NCBI RefSeq assembly: GCF_016522535.1
Contig: NZ_JAEHOI010000002.1
Span: forward strand, 496,001-560,000
Source: Leucobacter edaphi
GTDB lineage: Bacteria; Actinomycetota; Actinomycetes; Actinomycetales; Microbacteriaceae
DNA length: 64,000 nt
Reading direction: 5' to 3'
Position numbers and translations under genes: made by a program. The notes beneath the pieces were generated by a model. That model had not been told where the DNA came from and did no database searches. It was given only the letters and a program-made list of their open reading frames with translations. Numbering within the stretch: the first letter of the stretch is position 1; every line of letters starts with the position of its first letter. Below, one piece after another: positions 49,423 to 62,722 of the stretch.

Positions 49423-49980
49423 ATGGGGTCGCGTACGGTTCTGGAAGAATCCGAAATCTCGCGAGCACTGACTCGAATCTCGCACGAAATCATCGAAGCG
49501 AACAAGGGCGTTGAGGGGCTCGTCCTCGTGGGCATTCCCACTCGAGGCACCTCGCTCGCCCAGCGCATCGCCGGGCAGATCTCCCGGATCGAGGGCACCG
49601 ACGTCCCGGTCGGAAGCCTCGACGTCACGATGTACCGCGACGATCTCGCGAAGCATCCCACGCGCTCTCCGCGGCCGACCGAGATGCCGGTCGGCGGGAT
49701 CGACAACGCCACCGTCGTCCTCGTCGACGATGTGCTGTTCTCGGGCCGTACGGTGCGCGCCGCGCTCGACGCGCTCAACGATCACGGTCGCCCGCGCGCG
49801 GTCCGCCTCGCGGCGCTGATCGACCGCGGCCACCGGGAACTCCCGATCCGAGCGGATTACATCGGCAAGAATCTGCCGAGCTCGAAGCACGAGCGGATCT
49901 CGGTGCGCCTCGTCGAGCACGACGGCGTCGACGAGGTCACCATCTCGCAGGACGAGGCCCCCGCGGAGGCCGCGCGATGA
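49423..49980 (+). CDS. pyrR: Pyrimidine operon regulator PyrR / uracil phosphoribosyltransferase
   Basis: 185 residues with the PRPP-binding motif [17 protein letters not shown] and [10 protein letters not shown]. It binds pyr leader RNA in response to uridine nucleotides, and its own leader holds a matching hairpin. First gene of the pyr operon; ATGA overlap with pyrB. Confidence 0.97.
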   Translation: MGSRTVLEESEISRALTRISHEIIEANKGVEGLVLVGIPTRGTSLAQRIAGQISRIEGTDVPVGSLDVTMYRDDLAKHPTRSPRPTEMPVGGIDNATVVLVDDVLFSGRTVRAALDALNDHGRPRAVRLAALIDRGHRELPIRADYIGKNLPSSKHERISVRLVEHDGVDEVTISQDEAPAEAAR

Positions 49981-50933
49981 GGCATCTGCTCGGCACCAAG
50001 GGGCTCACGCGCGACGAGGCGATCCTGATCCTCGACACCGCAGAGGAGATGGCGGCCACGCAGCAGCGCGAGGTCCGCAAGCTTCCCACGCTGCGCGGGA
50101 AGACGGTCGTGAACCTGTTCTTCGAGGACTCGACGCGGACGCGGATCTCGTTCGAGGCCGCGGCGAAGCGGCTCTCGGCGGACGTCATCAACTTCAGCGC
50201 GAAGGGCTCCTCGGTCTCGAAGGGCGAATCGCTCAAGGACACGGCGCAGACCCTGCAGGCGATCGGCGCCGACGGCGTGGTGATCCGCCATCCCGCGTCG
50301 GGCGCCCCCGAGCGGCTCGCGACGAGCGGCTGGATCGACGCCGGCGTGCTGAACGCCGGCGACGGCACGCACGAGCACCCCACCCAGGCCCTGCTGGACG
50401 CGTTCACGATGCGCAGGAGGCTCTTCGGCGAGGCGAGCCGCGGGCGCGATCTCGATGGCGTCTCCGTGGTGATCGTGGGCGACATCGCCCACTCCCGTGT
50501 GGCCCGCTCCAACCTGTGGCTGCTCGACACCCTCGGCGCGAAGGTGAGCTTCGTGGCACCGGAAACCCTGATCCCGTTCGGATCGCGCGGCTGGCCGGTC
50601 ACGATCCACCACTCGCTCGACGAGGCGCTCCGTGCCGAACGGCCCGACGTGGTCATGATGCTCCGGATCCAGAGCGAGCGCATGCACGCCGCCTTCTTCC
50701 CCAACGAGCGCGAGTACGCCCGCAACTGGGGGCTCGACGATCCCCGGGTCGCCGGTCTCTCGGACCGCGCCATCATCATGCACCCCGGCCCCATGAACCG
50801 AGGGCTCGAGATCTCGTCAGGCGCGGCCGACTCGCCGCGCTCGACGGTGCTCGAGCAGGTCGCCAACGGCGTCTCGGTTCGTATGGCCGCCCTGTACCTT
50901 CTGCTGTCCGGCGAACGAGGAGTTTCCGAATGA
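49977..50933 (+). CDS. pyrB: Aspartate carbamoyltransferase catalytic subunit
   Basis: 318 residues with carbamoyl-phosphate site [13 protein letters not shown] (STRTR at 52-56) and [11 protein letters not shown]. Condenses carbamoyl phosphate with aspartate. No pyrI regulatory subunit is present, so control is likely through PyrR. Its stop overlaps the pyrC start (ATGA). Confidence 0.98.
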   Translation: MRHLLGTKGLTRDEAILILDTAEEMAATQQREVRKLPTLRGKTVVNLFFEDSTRTRISFEAAAKRLSADVINFSAKGSSVSKGESLKDTAQTLQAIGADGVVIRHPASGAPERLATSGWIDAGVLNAGDGTHEHPTQALLDAFTMRRRLFGEASRGRDLDGVSVVIVGDIAHSRVARSNLWLLDTLGAKVSFVAPETLIPFGSRGWPVTIHHSLDEALRAERPDVVMMLRIQSERMHAAFFPNEREYARNWGLDDPRVAGLSDRAIIMHPGPMNRGLEISSGAADSPRSTVLEQVANGVSVRMAALYLLLSGERGVSE

Positions 50934-52318
50934 CCAATCCCGGCATCCTGATCCGCAACACCCGCATCGCGGCCGATCTCACCGAGCGCGGCGCCGACAT
51001 CGCTTCGGCCCCCGCCACCGACCTCCGGATCGACGGCGGCCGCATCGTCGAGCGCGGCACCGGCCTCGAGGCCCGAGAGGGCGAGCGCGTTATCGACGCC
51101 GCCGGCCTCGTCGCGCTGACCGGCCTCGTCGACCTCCACACCCACCTGCGCGAGCCCGGCTTCGAGCAGTCCGAGACCGTGCTCACGGGAACCCGCGCGG
51201 CGGCTGCCGGCGGTTTCACGAGCGTGTTCGCGATGGCGAACACCCTCCCGGTGCAGGACACGGCCGGCGTGGTCGAGCAGGTCAAGGCCCTCGGCGACGC
51301 CGCGGGCTACGCGACCGTTCGCCCGATCGGCGCCGTCACCGAGGATCTCGCGGGGGAGCGGCTGAGCGAGATCGGCGCGATGGCCCAGTCCCGTGCACAG
51401 GTGCGCGTCTTCTCCGACGACGGCAAGTGCGTGCACGATCCGCTGCTCATGCGTCGCGCCCTCGAGTACGTCTCGACATTCGACGGCGTGATCGCCCAGC
51501 ACGCCCAGGATCCGCGCCTCACCGAGGGGGCGCAGATGAACGAGGGACCGCTCTCGAGCGAGCTCGGCCTGAAGGGCTGGCCTGCCGTCGCCGAGGAGTC
51601 GATCATCGCCCGCGACGCTCTCCTCGCCGAGCACACGGGGGCCCGCCTGCACGTCTGCCACCTCTCGACGGCCGGATCCGTCGAGGTCGTGCGCTGGGCG
51701 AAGGCACGCGGGATCAGGATCACGGCGGAGGTCACCCCGCACCACCTGATCCTCACCGAGGATCTCGTGCGCAGCTACGATCCTCGCTACAAGGTCAACC
51801 CGCCGCTCCGCCGCGAGGAGGATGTGCGCGCGCTGCGCGCGGCCGTGGCGGACGGGGTCATCGACATCATCGCGACGGATCACGCCCCCCATCCCGTCGA
51901 GGCGAAGGAGTGCGAGTGGGATGCCGCCGCGTTCGGCATGGTCGGTCTCGAGTCGGCCCTCCCGATCGCGATCCTCACCTTGATCAGGGAAGGACACGCC
52001 AGCTGGGCGGAGCTCGAGACGCTGCTCTCGCACCGGCCCGCGGAGATCGGCCGACTGGAGGGCGCGCCCGAAGCGCTCGTCGAGGGAGCGGTCGCCGATC
52101 TCGTGCTCGTCGACCCGTCCGGATCCAGCGAGTTCGATCTCGACCGCCTGCGGGGCCAGAGCATCAACTCGCCCTACCTCGGGATGGAGGTGCCCGGACG
52201 CGTCGCGTTCACCGTGCGCCACGGCTACCTCACGCTCGACGACGGCGAGCTGGTCCCGGCCGAGGACGTCGCTGCCGCGGCGGCGAGCACCGCGGTGACC
52301 GCGGGGGTCGAGCAGTGA
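50930..52318 (+). CDS. pyrC: Dihydroorotase
   Basis: 462 residues, amidohydrolase type I DHOase: metal-binding [10 protein letters not shown] (H70, H72), [22 protein letters not shown] and ATDHAPH. Cyclises carbamoyl-aspartate. ATG 50930 overlaps the pyrB stop; the open frame upstream lies in pyrB. Its TGA overlaps the next GTG. Confidence 0.97.
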   Translation: MTNPGILIRNTRIAADLTERGADIASAPATDLRIDGGRIVERGTGLEAREGERVIDAAGLVALTGLVDLHTHLREPGFEQSETVLTGTRAAAAGGFTSVFAMANTLPVQDTAGVVEQVKALGDAAGYATVRPIGAVTEDLAGERLSEIGAMAQSRAQVRVFSDDGKCVHDPLLMRRALEYVSTFDGVIAQHAQDPRLTEGAQMNEGPLSSELGLKGWPAVAEESIIARDALLAEHTGARLHVCHLSTAGSVEVVRWAKARGIRITAEVTPHHLILTEDLVRSYDPRYKVNPPLRREEDVRALRAAVADGVIDIIATDHAPHPVEAKECEWDAAAFGMVGLESALPIAILTLIREGHASWAELETLLSHRPAEIGRLEGAPEALVEGAVADLVLVDPSGSSEFDLDRLRGQSINSPYLGMEVPGRVAFTVRHGYLTLDDGELVPAEDVAAAAASTAVTAGVEQ

Positions 52319-52869
52319 ATCGCGCAGAGTTCGCCCTGCTCATGGCCGGGATCGCCGCGGCGATTCTCGTGTTCATGTGGCTCGCGTGGCGCGCTCGAGC
52401 CCGGCGGGATGCGCCCGAGGGCGTCATCGCGGGCTCACTCGACGTCGCCCCGCTCACCGGCGAGGTGATCGCCGAGTTCCCGCGCGCCTCCTACGTCTCC
52501 ACGACGCCCGCGGGCGCCCCGCTCGAGCGCGTCAGCATGCCGGGACTGCGCTACAAGGGCTTCGCCGACGTCGTGCTGCGCCGCGACGGCGTATTGATCG
52601 CGGTCACGGGCGAGAAGCCCGTCCTGATCCCCGCCGATCACGTGATCGGCTCCACAACCGCCGGCAGCAGGATCGGCAAGACCGTCGAGCGCGACGGCCT
52701 CTCCCTGCTGCGCTGGCGCTCCGAGAACCGCGCCGGCCAGCAGCGCGAGCTCGAATCCAGTTTCCGGCTCGCGGACGCCCGCGAGCAGCACCGCTTCGCC
52801 GACGCGATCAGCGTGGTCGCCGGCGCAACCCAGACCGAGAATCCCAGCACACCCCAGGAGGATGCGTGA
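52315..52869 (+). CDS. PH-like domain membrane protein in the pyr operon
   Basis: 184 residues: one N-terminal membrane helix (about 5-25), then a beta-rich soluble region (YKGFADVVLRRDGVLIAVTGEKPVLIPADHVIGSTTAG) that I recognise as the PH-like protein usually found between pyrC and carA in Actinobacteria. Function unknown. GTGA overlap with pyrC and again with carA, so it is fully embedded in the operon. Confidence 0.85.
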   Translation: MNRAEFALLMAGIAAAILVFMWLAWRARARRDAPEGVIAGSLDVAPLTGEVIAEFPRASYVSTTPAGAPLERVSMPGLRYKGFADVVLRRDGVLIAVTGEKPVLIPADHVIGSTTAGSRIGKTVERDGLSLLRWRSENRAGQQRELESSFRLADAREQHRFADAISVVAGATQTENPSTPQEDA

Positions 52870-54068
52870 CCACCAATACGTTCGAAGTGACGGCGCCGCC
52901 CGCAGCAGCGGTGCCCGAGGGCGCCGCAGTGCTGGTGCTCGAGGACGGCACCCGCTACGCGGGTCGCGCGTACGGCGCCACGGGGCGCACGCTCGGGGAG
53001 GTCGTGTTCTCGACCGGCATGACCGGTTACCAGGAGACGCTCACCGATCCCTCATATGCCGGCCAGATCGTCCTGATGACGGCCCCGCACATCGGCAACA
53101 CCGGCGCGAACGACACCGACATGGAGTCCCGCAAGATCTGGGTGTCCGGTTTCGTCGTGCGCGATCCCGCACGCCGCGTCTCGAACTTCCGCGCGCAGCG
53201 CTCCCTCGACGAGGACCTCGTGGCGGACGAGGTCGTGGGCATCTCGGGCGTCGACACCCGCGCGATCACGCGCCGCATCCGCTCGGCCGGCGCCATGCGC
53301 GCCGGTATCTTCTCGGGCGCGGAGCTGGCGCTCAGCGACGAGGAGCAGCTCACAGCGGTGCGCGAGCAGGCCGGCATGGCGGGGAGGAACCTCTCCGACG
53401 AGGTCACGACTCCCGAGCGCTACGACGTTCCCGCCGCCGAGGGCGTCGAGCGCGTCGGCTCGATCGCGGTGCTCGATCTCGGGATCAAGCGCGCCACGGT
53501 CACCTACCTGTCCGAGCACGGCTTCGACGTGATCGTGCTGCCCGCGCGCACCACGCTCGAGGAGATCCGCGCGATCGCGCCGGACGCGCTGTTCTACTCG
53601 AACGGACCCGGCGATCCCGCGGCGAGCGACGCGCAGGTGCTCGTGCTGCGCGAGCTGCTCCGCGACGGCATCCCGTACTTCGGGATCTGCTTCGGCAACC
53701 AGCTGCTCGGCCGCGCGCTCGGCCTCGACACCTACAAGCTGCCCTTCGGTCACCGCGGGATCAACCAGCCCGTGCTCGACAAGCGCACGGGCCGCGTCGA
53801 GATCACCGCGCAGAACCACGGCTTCGCGGTGGACGCCCCGATCGAGGGCGAATTCCCCGCGCCGGAGGGCTTCGGCCGCGTGCAGGTCAGCCACTACAGC
53901 CTGAACGACCAGGTCGTCGAGGGCCTCGAGTGCCTCGACATCCCCGCCTTCTCCGTCCAGTACCACCCCGAGGCCGCGGCCGGTCCGCACGACGCCTTCT
54001 ATCTTTTCGATCGTTTCCGCGCGCTGGTCAGGGACCGCGCCGCCGGCACCGACGTCCAGGGAGCCTAA
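52866..54068 (+). CDS. carA: Carbamoyl-phosphate synthase small subunit
   Basis: 400 residues. The glutaminase domain has catalytic Cys in FGICFGNQLLG and His in SVQYHPEAAAGPHD; the N-terminal domain has VVFSTGMTGYQETLTDPSY. It supplies ammonia from glutamine to CarB. GTG 52866 overlaps the preceding stop. carB starts six bases after it. Confidence 0.98.
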   Translation: MTTNTFEVTAPPAAAVPEGAAVLVLEDGTRYAGRAYGATGRTLGEVVFSTGMTGYQETLTDPSYAGQIVLMTAPHIGNTGANDTDMESRKIWVSGFVVRDPARRVSNFRAQRSLDEDLVADEVVGISGVDTRAITRRIRSAGAMRAGIFSGAELALSDEEQLTAVREQAGMAGRNLSDEVTTPERYDVPAAEGVERVGSIAVLDLGIKRATVTYLSEHGFDVIVLPARTTLEEIRAIAPDALFYSNGPGDPAASDAQVLVLRELLRDGIPYFGICFGNQLLGRALGLDTYKLPFGHRGINQPVLDKRTGRVEITAQNHGFAVDAPIEGEFPAPEGFGRVQVSHYSLNDQVVEGLECLDIPAFSVQYHPEAAAGPHDAFYLFDRFRALVRDRAAGTDVQGA

Positions 54069-54074
54069 AGCCAC

Positions 54075-57367
<3,293 letters not shown>

Positions 57368-57371
<4 letters not shown>

Positions 57372-58237
57372 CGGATCGCACTTTCGGGGGCCGGCTCGCC
57401 GCGGAGTTCGCAGCGGGCCGGCACCTGTGCGTGGGCATCGACCCGCACGCCCCGCTCCTCGCGGACTGGGGCCTCGCCGATGACGCGGCCGGCGCGGAGC
57501 GCATGGGCCGGGTCGTCGTCGAGGCCGCGGCCGGGCTCGCGGCGTGCGTGAAACCGCAGATCGCGTTCTTCGAGCGCTTCGGATCCGCCGGATTCGCAGC
57601 TCTGGAGCGCGTGCTTTCTGATGCGCGTGCTGCGAATCTCCTGGTAATTGCCGACGTGAAACGAGGCGATATCGGCACCAGTTTCGCGGCCTACGGGGAC
57701 GCCTGGCTCACCCCCGGGTCACCCCTCGAATCGGACGCGATGACCGTTTCGGCCTATCAGGGCTTTGGAACACTCACCGGAGCGTTACGTCACGTTCGCG
57801 AACACGGGAAGGGAGTCTTTGTGCTCGCGGCGACCTCAAATCCTGAGGCGCGAGAGGTGCAGATGGCACAAAGAATGGACGGAAAAACCGTCGCCGCCGC
57901 TATGGTGGACGATGCGGCCGCCTGGAACCGGGCGGAGGCTCCACGGGAAGCCGTGGGGTCTGTCGGAGTGGTACTCGGTGCCACGCTCGATCTCGCAGAC
58001 TTCGGGATCGATACCGGCGCCAAACCGGACGGACCTGCACTCCCCGTACTTGCCCCAGGCTTCGGCCACCAGGGCGGGCGCGTGGAGGAAGCGCGAACGC
58101 TCTTCGGGGGAATTGGGCACGCGCTGCTCGCGAATGAATCGCGGAGCATCCTGGCCGGGGGGTCAGCCGGGATCACCGAGAGGATTCGGGAGCGCGGGGC
58201 TGCGATCGCCGACGCGCTCGACGACCGTCGAGCGTAA
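57368..58237 (+). CDS. pyrF: Orotidine 5'-phosphate decarboxylase
   Basis: 289 residues, the long actinobacterial type. Active-site region [12 protein letters not shown], start [22 protein letters not shown], end [14 protein letters not shown]. Converts OMP to UMP. ATGA overlap with carB. pyrD and pyrE are not in the window. Confidence 0.96.
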
Positions 58238-58240
58238 TCT
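58235..58240 (+). promoter_or_regulatory. Candidate -10 box of mIHF-gmk
   Basis: TAATCT, within the small palindrome TAATC-TG-GATTA (58235-58246), which begins at the pyrF stop codon. An extra promoter for the essential gmk is plausible. Confidence 0.4.
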
Positions 58241-58267
58241 GGATTACAGACCTAAGGGGAGAGCACG

Positions 58268-59182
58268 ATGACGGGTAGTGGGGCAACGACCACGCGAGAG
58301 ATGCCGAAGGTGGATCGCATCGCAGCGAACCGCGCAGCGATCGCGGCGCGACAGGCCAGAGCCGAGCTGAAGCGGAAGCTTCGGGCGGGGGAGATCTCAC
58401 CCCTGCGCGTGCTCGAGCAGTCCCGGGTCCCCGGAACCCCGGCGGCCTCGCTGCGGATCACCGACTACCTGCTCTCCTTTCCGGCGATCGGCGCCGTCAA
58501 GGCCGAGCGCGTGCGCAACGAGCTGGAGATCTCGGATCGCAAGCGTCTTGGCGGTCTGGGCAAGCTGCAGCGGGATCGCCTCGAGTTCTTCGTGCGCGAG
58601 CGCACGGGGGCCGGCGCTGACGCGGATCGCCCGCCGCTCACCGTGCTCGCCGGCCCGACGGCCGTCGGCAAGGGCACCGTCGCCGCCTATGTGCGCGAGC
58701 ACTACCCGGAGATCAAGCTCTCCGTTTCGGCGACCACCCGCTCGCCCCGCCCGGGCGAGGTCGAGGGCTCGCACTACTACTTCGTCGACGATGAGGGCTT
58801 CGACCGCATGCTCGCGGGCGACGAGCTGCTCGAGTGGGCGACCGTCCACAACTCCCACCGCTACGGAACGCCGCGCGGTCCCGTCCTCGAGGCCGCAGAG
58901 CGCGGCGAGGCCATGCTCCTCGAGATCGACCTCCAGGGCGCCCGCCAGGTGCGCGCGAGCATGCCCGAGGCTCGTCTCGTGTTCCTCGCGCCGCCGAGCT
59001 GGGAAGAGCTCGTCAACCGCCTGGTCGGTCGCGGCACCGAGGACGCCGAGGAGCGTGCTCGCCGCCTGGAGACCGCGAAGGTCGAGCTCGCGGCCGCCGA
59101 GGAATTCGACGAGGTCATCGTGAACGACGAGGTGCCGCGGGCCGCCGCTCGCCTCGTCGAGCTCATGCGCGGGGGAGAGTAA
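58268..59182 (+). CDS. gmk: Fused integration host factor (mIHF-like) and guanylate kinase
   Basis: 304 residues. Residues about 18-110 resemble actinobacterial integration host factor (helix-rich [16 protein letters not shown], then [19 protein letters not shown] and [12 protein letters not shown]). Residues about 123-304 are guanylate kinase with P-loop GPTAVGKGT (129-137) and [21 protein letters not shown]. In mycobacteria and streptomycetes the two are neighbouring genes; here one open frame encodes both. I believe other Microbacteriaceae share the fusion. AAGGGGAGAG precedes the ATG. It makes GDP from GMP and may bind DNA. Confidence 0.92.
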   Translation: MTGSGATTTREMPKVDRIAANRAAIAARQARAELKRKLRAGEISPLRVLEQSRVPGTPAASLRITDYLLSFPAIGAVKAERVRNELEISDRKRLGGLGKLQRDRLEFFVRERTGAGADADRPPLTVLAGPTAVGKGTVAAYVREHYPEIKLSVSATTRSPRPGEVEGSHYYFVDDEGFDRMLAGDELLEWATVHNSHRYGTPRGPVLEAAERGEAMLLEIDLQGARQVRASMPEARLVFLAPPSWEELVNRLVGRGTEDAEERARRLETAKVELAAAEEFDEVIVNDEVPRAAARLVELMRGGE

Positions 59183-59226
59183 CCCCCGTTCCGGTGCGCC
59201 ACGGGGGTCCGCGAGACCCTGAGGGT

Positions 59227-59232
59227 TAGGGT
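59227..59232 (+). promoter_or_regulatory. -10 box of the DMT transporter gene, leaderless start
   Basis: TAGGGT, six bases before GTG 59239; no ribosome site. Confidence 0.6.
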
Positions 59233-59238
59233 GGATCC

Positions 59239-60336
59239 GTGCATCCGACCATGACCGACTTCCTCGCGATCCTGTCGGACCCCCGTGCCACCGAGGCCGC
59301 AGCGCACGGCGCGACGCTCGACCCGAAGCAGTTCCTCGGGATCCCGCTCGCGCTCATCGGCGCAGCGCTGCTGGCCTTTGGCGCCCAGTATCAGTCCCGC
59401 GGGCTCAACAAGGTCGAGCGGATGGTCGGCTCGGGAGCCGGCTCGGGACTGTCCTTCACGCACCTCAAGCGGCTGATCAAGCGGCCCTCCTGGCTGATCG
59501 GCACGGTCCTGCTGGGCCTCGCGGTCGTCTTTCAGATCGGCTCGCTGTCGCTCTCGCCGCTGACGATCGTGCAGCCGATCGGGGTCGTGGGGCTGGTGAT
59601 CACGTCGATCCTGAATTCCCGCCTGAGCGGGGTCCGCCTCGGCAAGCGCGTGCAGAGCTCGATTGCGCTGGCCGTGCTCGGCATCGTCGTGTTCGTGACG
59701 ATCGCGGCGTTCAACTCCGTCGACCTGCCCGTCACGGATCAGAAGCTGATCACGATCCTGATCACCTTCGCGGTCGTCTTCGTGCTCGCCTGCCTGCTCT
59801 TCCTCGGGCTGCGCCACCGGGGCGTCGCGCTCGTCTACATCGTGGGTGCCGGCGTGCTCTACGGCTTCGTGGCAACGTTCGCGAAGGCCGTGATCGGGCG
59901 TCTGCTCCAGGGGGAGTTCGAGTGGCTCACCTGGGCGTGCGTGCTCGCGCTCATCCTCGGCGCCCTGCTCGGCATGGTGTTCGTGCAGAACGCGTACTCC
60001 TCGGGGCCGCCCGACCTGGTGGTTGCGGGGCTCACGGTGATCGACCCGATCGTCGCGGTGCTCATCGGCATCGTGGTGCTCGAGGAGGCTGCCCACGCGC
60101 CGCTCTGGGCCACCGTCGTGTTCGTCATCTCGGGCGCGGTCGCCGTGATCGGGGTGCTCGGGCTCGCCCGTTTCCACCCGCAAACGGGAAAGTCGGTGGA
60201 TGACGCCGTCGAGCACGGGGAGCTTTCGGCAGCAACCGCGGGGCCCGATGCCGTCGCCTCGGAGGGCGACCTGGACCCGTCACCCGCTCACGACTCCGGA
60301 CTCCCCGGGACCGGGGACCAGGGCGAGCGGGCTTGA
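59239..60336 (+). CDS. DMT-superfamily transporter-like membrane protein
   Basis: 365 residues with about nine membrane segments between 33 and 312 and a hydrophilic tail of about 45 residues. The helix pattern (ALIGAALLAFGAQYQSRG, SLSPLTIVQPIGVVG, VAGLTVIDPIVAVLIGIVVL) fits the DMT/NIPA-type permeases common in Actinobacteria. Substrate unknown. The GTG start is chosen for the leaderless spacing after TAGGGT. Confidence 0.75.
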   Translation: MHPTMTDFLAILSDPRATEAAAHGATLDPKQFLGIPLALIGAALLAFGAQYQSRGLNKVERMVGSGAGSGLSFTHLKRLIKRPSWLIGTVLLGLAVVFQIGSLSLSPLTIVQPIGVVGLVITSILNSRLSGVRLGKRVQSSIALAVLGIVVFVTIAAFNSVDLPVTDQKLITILITFAVVFVLACLLFLGLRHRGVALVYIVGAGVLYGFVATFAKAVIGRLLQGEFEWLTWACVLALILGALLGMVFVQNAYSSGPPDLVVAGLTVIDPIVAVLIGIVVLEEAAHAPLWATVVFVISGAVAVIGVLGLARFHPQTGKSVDDAVEHGELSAATAGPDAVASEGDLDPSPAHDSGLPGTGDQGERA

Positions 60337-60440
60337 GCGGTCGCCGGGCCGGCGTCGTCCCGGGAAGGCAGCCGGGCGAGCGTTCGCCAGCAGCGTCGGG
60401 GAGTCTCCCGGTTTCTCGGGGGAACCCCTGCTCATTGGCA

Positions 60441-60446
60441 TAGCCT
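60441..60446 (+). promoter_or_regulatory. Candidate -10 box of the DUF308 gene
   Basis: TAGCCT about 50 bases before the ATG. Confidence 0.35.
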
Positions 60447-60497
60447 GAGGAGAGCGCGGCGCCAGGATCGCTCGGTGGGCGCGCGGAAGGAGCCCCG

Positions 60498-61127
60498 ATG
60501 ACCATGTCCCCGTTCCCTGCCCGGCGCGCCTCGGCGTCGGCTTCTCCCGCGGGAGGACGTTCTGCAAGGATCGGCGGGGTCATCGCCGGGGTGATCGTCG
60601 CGCTGGCCGGCGTCGCGTTGGTGATCTGGCCATTCTTCTCGGCGAGCTGGCTCCTGGTCCTCATCTTCGGGACCGCGATCATCGCGAACGGCATCGCGGT
60701 GCTCGTGCGCCGCGGTCCCGGCTCGCTCGTCGGCGGAACGCTCCTGATCCTGCTCGGCGTCTTCGCGATGGCGTTCACTCCGACGACCGCGAGCGTTCTC
60801 GTGACCCTGCTCGGTGGATTCCTCGTCGTGGTGGCGATCGGGTGGCTGGCGGTCGGTTCGCGGCTGGCGGGCGCGCGCCCGCTGGTGCTCATCCCGGGAA
60901 TCCTGCTCCTCGTCGCCGGTATCGTCGCCCTGATCTGGCCGAGCATTGCGCTCAGCATCATCGCCGTTGTCACGGGGGTCGTGATGATCGCCGTCGGCGT
61001 GATGATCGTGCGCGGTGCGGTTTCCGTCCGCCGCACCCCGGCTGCGGAGGAGACGATCATCATCGTCGACCGCCCCGATGCGGGCGGCGCCGGCGGTGCT
61101 TCGCCCGTCGGGAGTTCCGACCGCTAG
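60498..61127 (+). CDS. DUF308 (HdeD-like) membrane protein
   Basis: 209 residues with six closely spaced membrane segments in two similar halves (GVIVALAGVALVIWP..., LLVAGIVALIWPSIALSII...), the HdeD/DUF308 layout. HdeD is linked to acid stress in enteric bacteria; the role here is unknown. GGAAGGAG precedes the ATG. Confidence 0.8.
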   Translation: MTMSPFPARRASASASPAGGRSARIGGVIAGVIVALAGVALVIWPFFSASWLLVLIFGTAIIANGIAVLVRRGPGSLVGGTLLILLGVFAMAFTPTTASVLVTLLGGFLVVVAIGWLAVGSRLAGARPLVLIPGILLLVAGIVALIWPSIALSIIAVVTGVVMIAVGVMIVRGAVSVRRTPAAEETIIIVDRPDAGGAGGASPVGSSDR

Positions 61128-61169
61128 GCCAGCACCGCTTTGGCCCGTGCTCGGTCGGGGAAAACGGGA

Positions 61170-61208
61170 CCGGGCGGTGCGCTGTTGGGCAGACAGCGCA
61201 CCGCCCGG
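61170..61208. terminator. Bidirectional terminator
   Basis: A 16-bp perfect stem (61170-61185 with 61193-61208) between convergent genes; the minus direction continues into GTTTTCC, serving the permease transcript. Confidence 0.85.
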
Positions 61209-61232
61209 AATCAGTGGGGAGGCTCGTGCGGG

Positions 61233-62678
61233 TTAGCCCGCGTGCCCTCCGGCGCTCGCGTCCTCGGGTGATGCGGCGATCGCCCCGTCGTGCCCTCCGG
61301 CGATGCCCCGCTTGCGCTTGTTCCGCTGCACGAAGAAGAAGGCGATCACGGTCAGGATCAGGCACGGAATACCGAAGGGCAGCGTGGCCCTGAACTGCTC
61401 GGTAAAGGCCGTCGACACGGTCACCGCGATCATCATGAGGGCGCCGAGATAGGCCCCGATCCGCGATCCCTTGATCCGGTAGCCGAGCTTCTCGCCCTTC
61501 GCCGCGAGCTTCTTCCGGAAGAGGATGTGCGTCAGGAAGATCATGAACCAGGTGAACATCGCGCCGAACATCGAGACCGCGAACATCATCGTGAACGCCT
61601 CATCCGGGTAGAGGACGTAGATGATCGTCGCGACCGCGATGCCCGCGGTCGAGAGCAGCAGCGCGTTGAGCGGCGCGCCGTTCTTCCGGACCTTGCCGAA
61701 CGCGCGGGGCGCTTCGCCCGCGCGCGAAAGCGAGTACATCATGCGCGTGGAGATGTAGAGCTGGCTGTTCATCGCGGACAGGGCGGCGATGATCACCACG
61801 AAGTTCAGGATCGAGTCCGCGAACGGAATGCCGACGACCTGCATGACGGTGACAAACGGGCTGCCACCGGCCATGATCTCCGAGACCGGGGCGATCATGA
61901 CGATCAGGGTCAGCGTGGCGAAGTAGAAGACGAGCAGGCGGAGAATCGTCGCCTTGAAGGCCTTCTTGACGGCGGCCTCGGGTTCCTTGGCCTCGCCGGC
62001 CGCGACCGCGATCATCTCGATGCTGAGGTAGCTGAAGATCGAGACGATCACCGCGAACCACATGCCGGTCAGGCCGTTCGGCATGAAACCGCCCTCCGCC
62101 GTGACGTTCTTCACGCCGTAGTCCTGGTTGCCGCTGAAGAACACGAGCCAGGCCGCGATGATCACGAACGCGATGATGGCGAACACCTTGATCGCCGAGA
62201 ACCAGTACTCGAGGGTGCCGAAGTTCTTCACGTTCATGGCGTTGACGAGGATCAGCGCCGCCGCGAACACGACGACCCAGATCCAGGGCGGAACACCGGG
62301 GAACCAGAGCTGCATGTACTCGCCCACGGCGGTCACCTCCGTGCCGACGGCGAGGACGATGCAGATCCAGTACATGTAGCGGGTGAGGAAGCCCGCGAGC
62401 GGCCCGATGTAGTACTCGGCATAGGCGCCGAACGATCCCGAGGTGGGGTGCTTCACGGTCATCTCCGCGAGGACCGCCATCAGCATGAGGGCGATCGCGC
62501 CGCCGATCATGTAGCTGAGGATCACGCTCGGACCGGCGAAACCGATCGCGAACTTGCTGCCGAGGAAGAGTCCCGTGCCGATCGCACCGCCGAGCGCGAT
62601 CATGCCGAGCTGCCCCGCGGTCAGGGTCTTCTTGAGCCCGATCTCCCGGGTTTGGATATCGCTGAAATCTTTACTCAC
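61233..62678 (-). CDS. Amino acid permease (APC family)
   Basis: 481 residues with twelve likely membrane segments. It begins EIGLKKTLTAGQLGMIALGGAIGTGLFLGS, the signature of the amino acid transporter (AAT) branch of APC permeases. The substrate cannot be read, but its place directly after kynureninase suggests tryptophan, kynurenine or another aromatic compound. GTG 62678 with GAAGGAGAG upstream is chosen; the open frame extends upstream without family similarity. Confidence 0.9.
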   Translation of the reverse strand: MSKDFSDIQTREIGLKKTLTAGQLGMIALGGAIGTGLFLGSKFAIGFAGPSVILSYMIGGAIALMLMAVLAEMTVKHPTSGSFGAYAEYYIGPLAGFLTRYMYWICIVLAVGTEVTAVGEYMQLWFPGVPPWIWVVVFAAALILVNAMNVKNFGTLEYWFSAIKVFAIIAFVIIAAWLVFFSGNQDYGVKNVTAEGGFMPNGLTGMWFAVIVSIFSYLSIEMIAVAAGEAKEPEAAVKKAFKATILRLLVFYFATLTLIVMIAPVSEIMAGGSPFVTVMQVVGIPFADSILNFVVIIAALSAMNSQLYISTRMMYSLSRAGEAPRAFGKVRKNGAPLNALLLSTAGIAVATIIYVLYPDEAFTMMFAVSMFGAMFTWFMIFLTHILFRKKLAAKGEKLGYRIKGSRIGAYLGALMMIAVTVSTAFTEQFRATLPFGIPCLILTVIAFFFVQRNKRKRGIAGGHDGAIAASPEDASAGGHAG

Positions 62679-62722
62679 TGTCGCTCTCCTTCGGGCGGCT
62701 GATGTGCGTGATGGGGAGCGGC

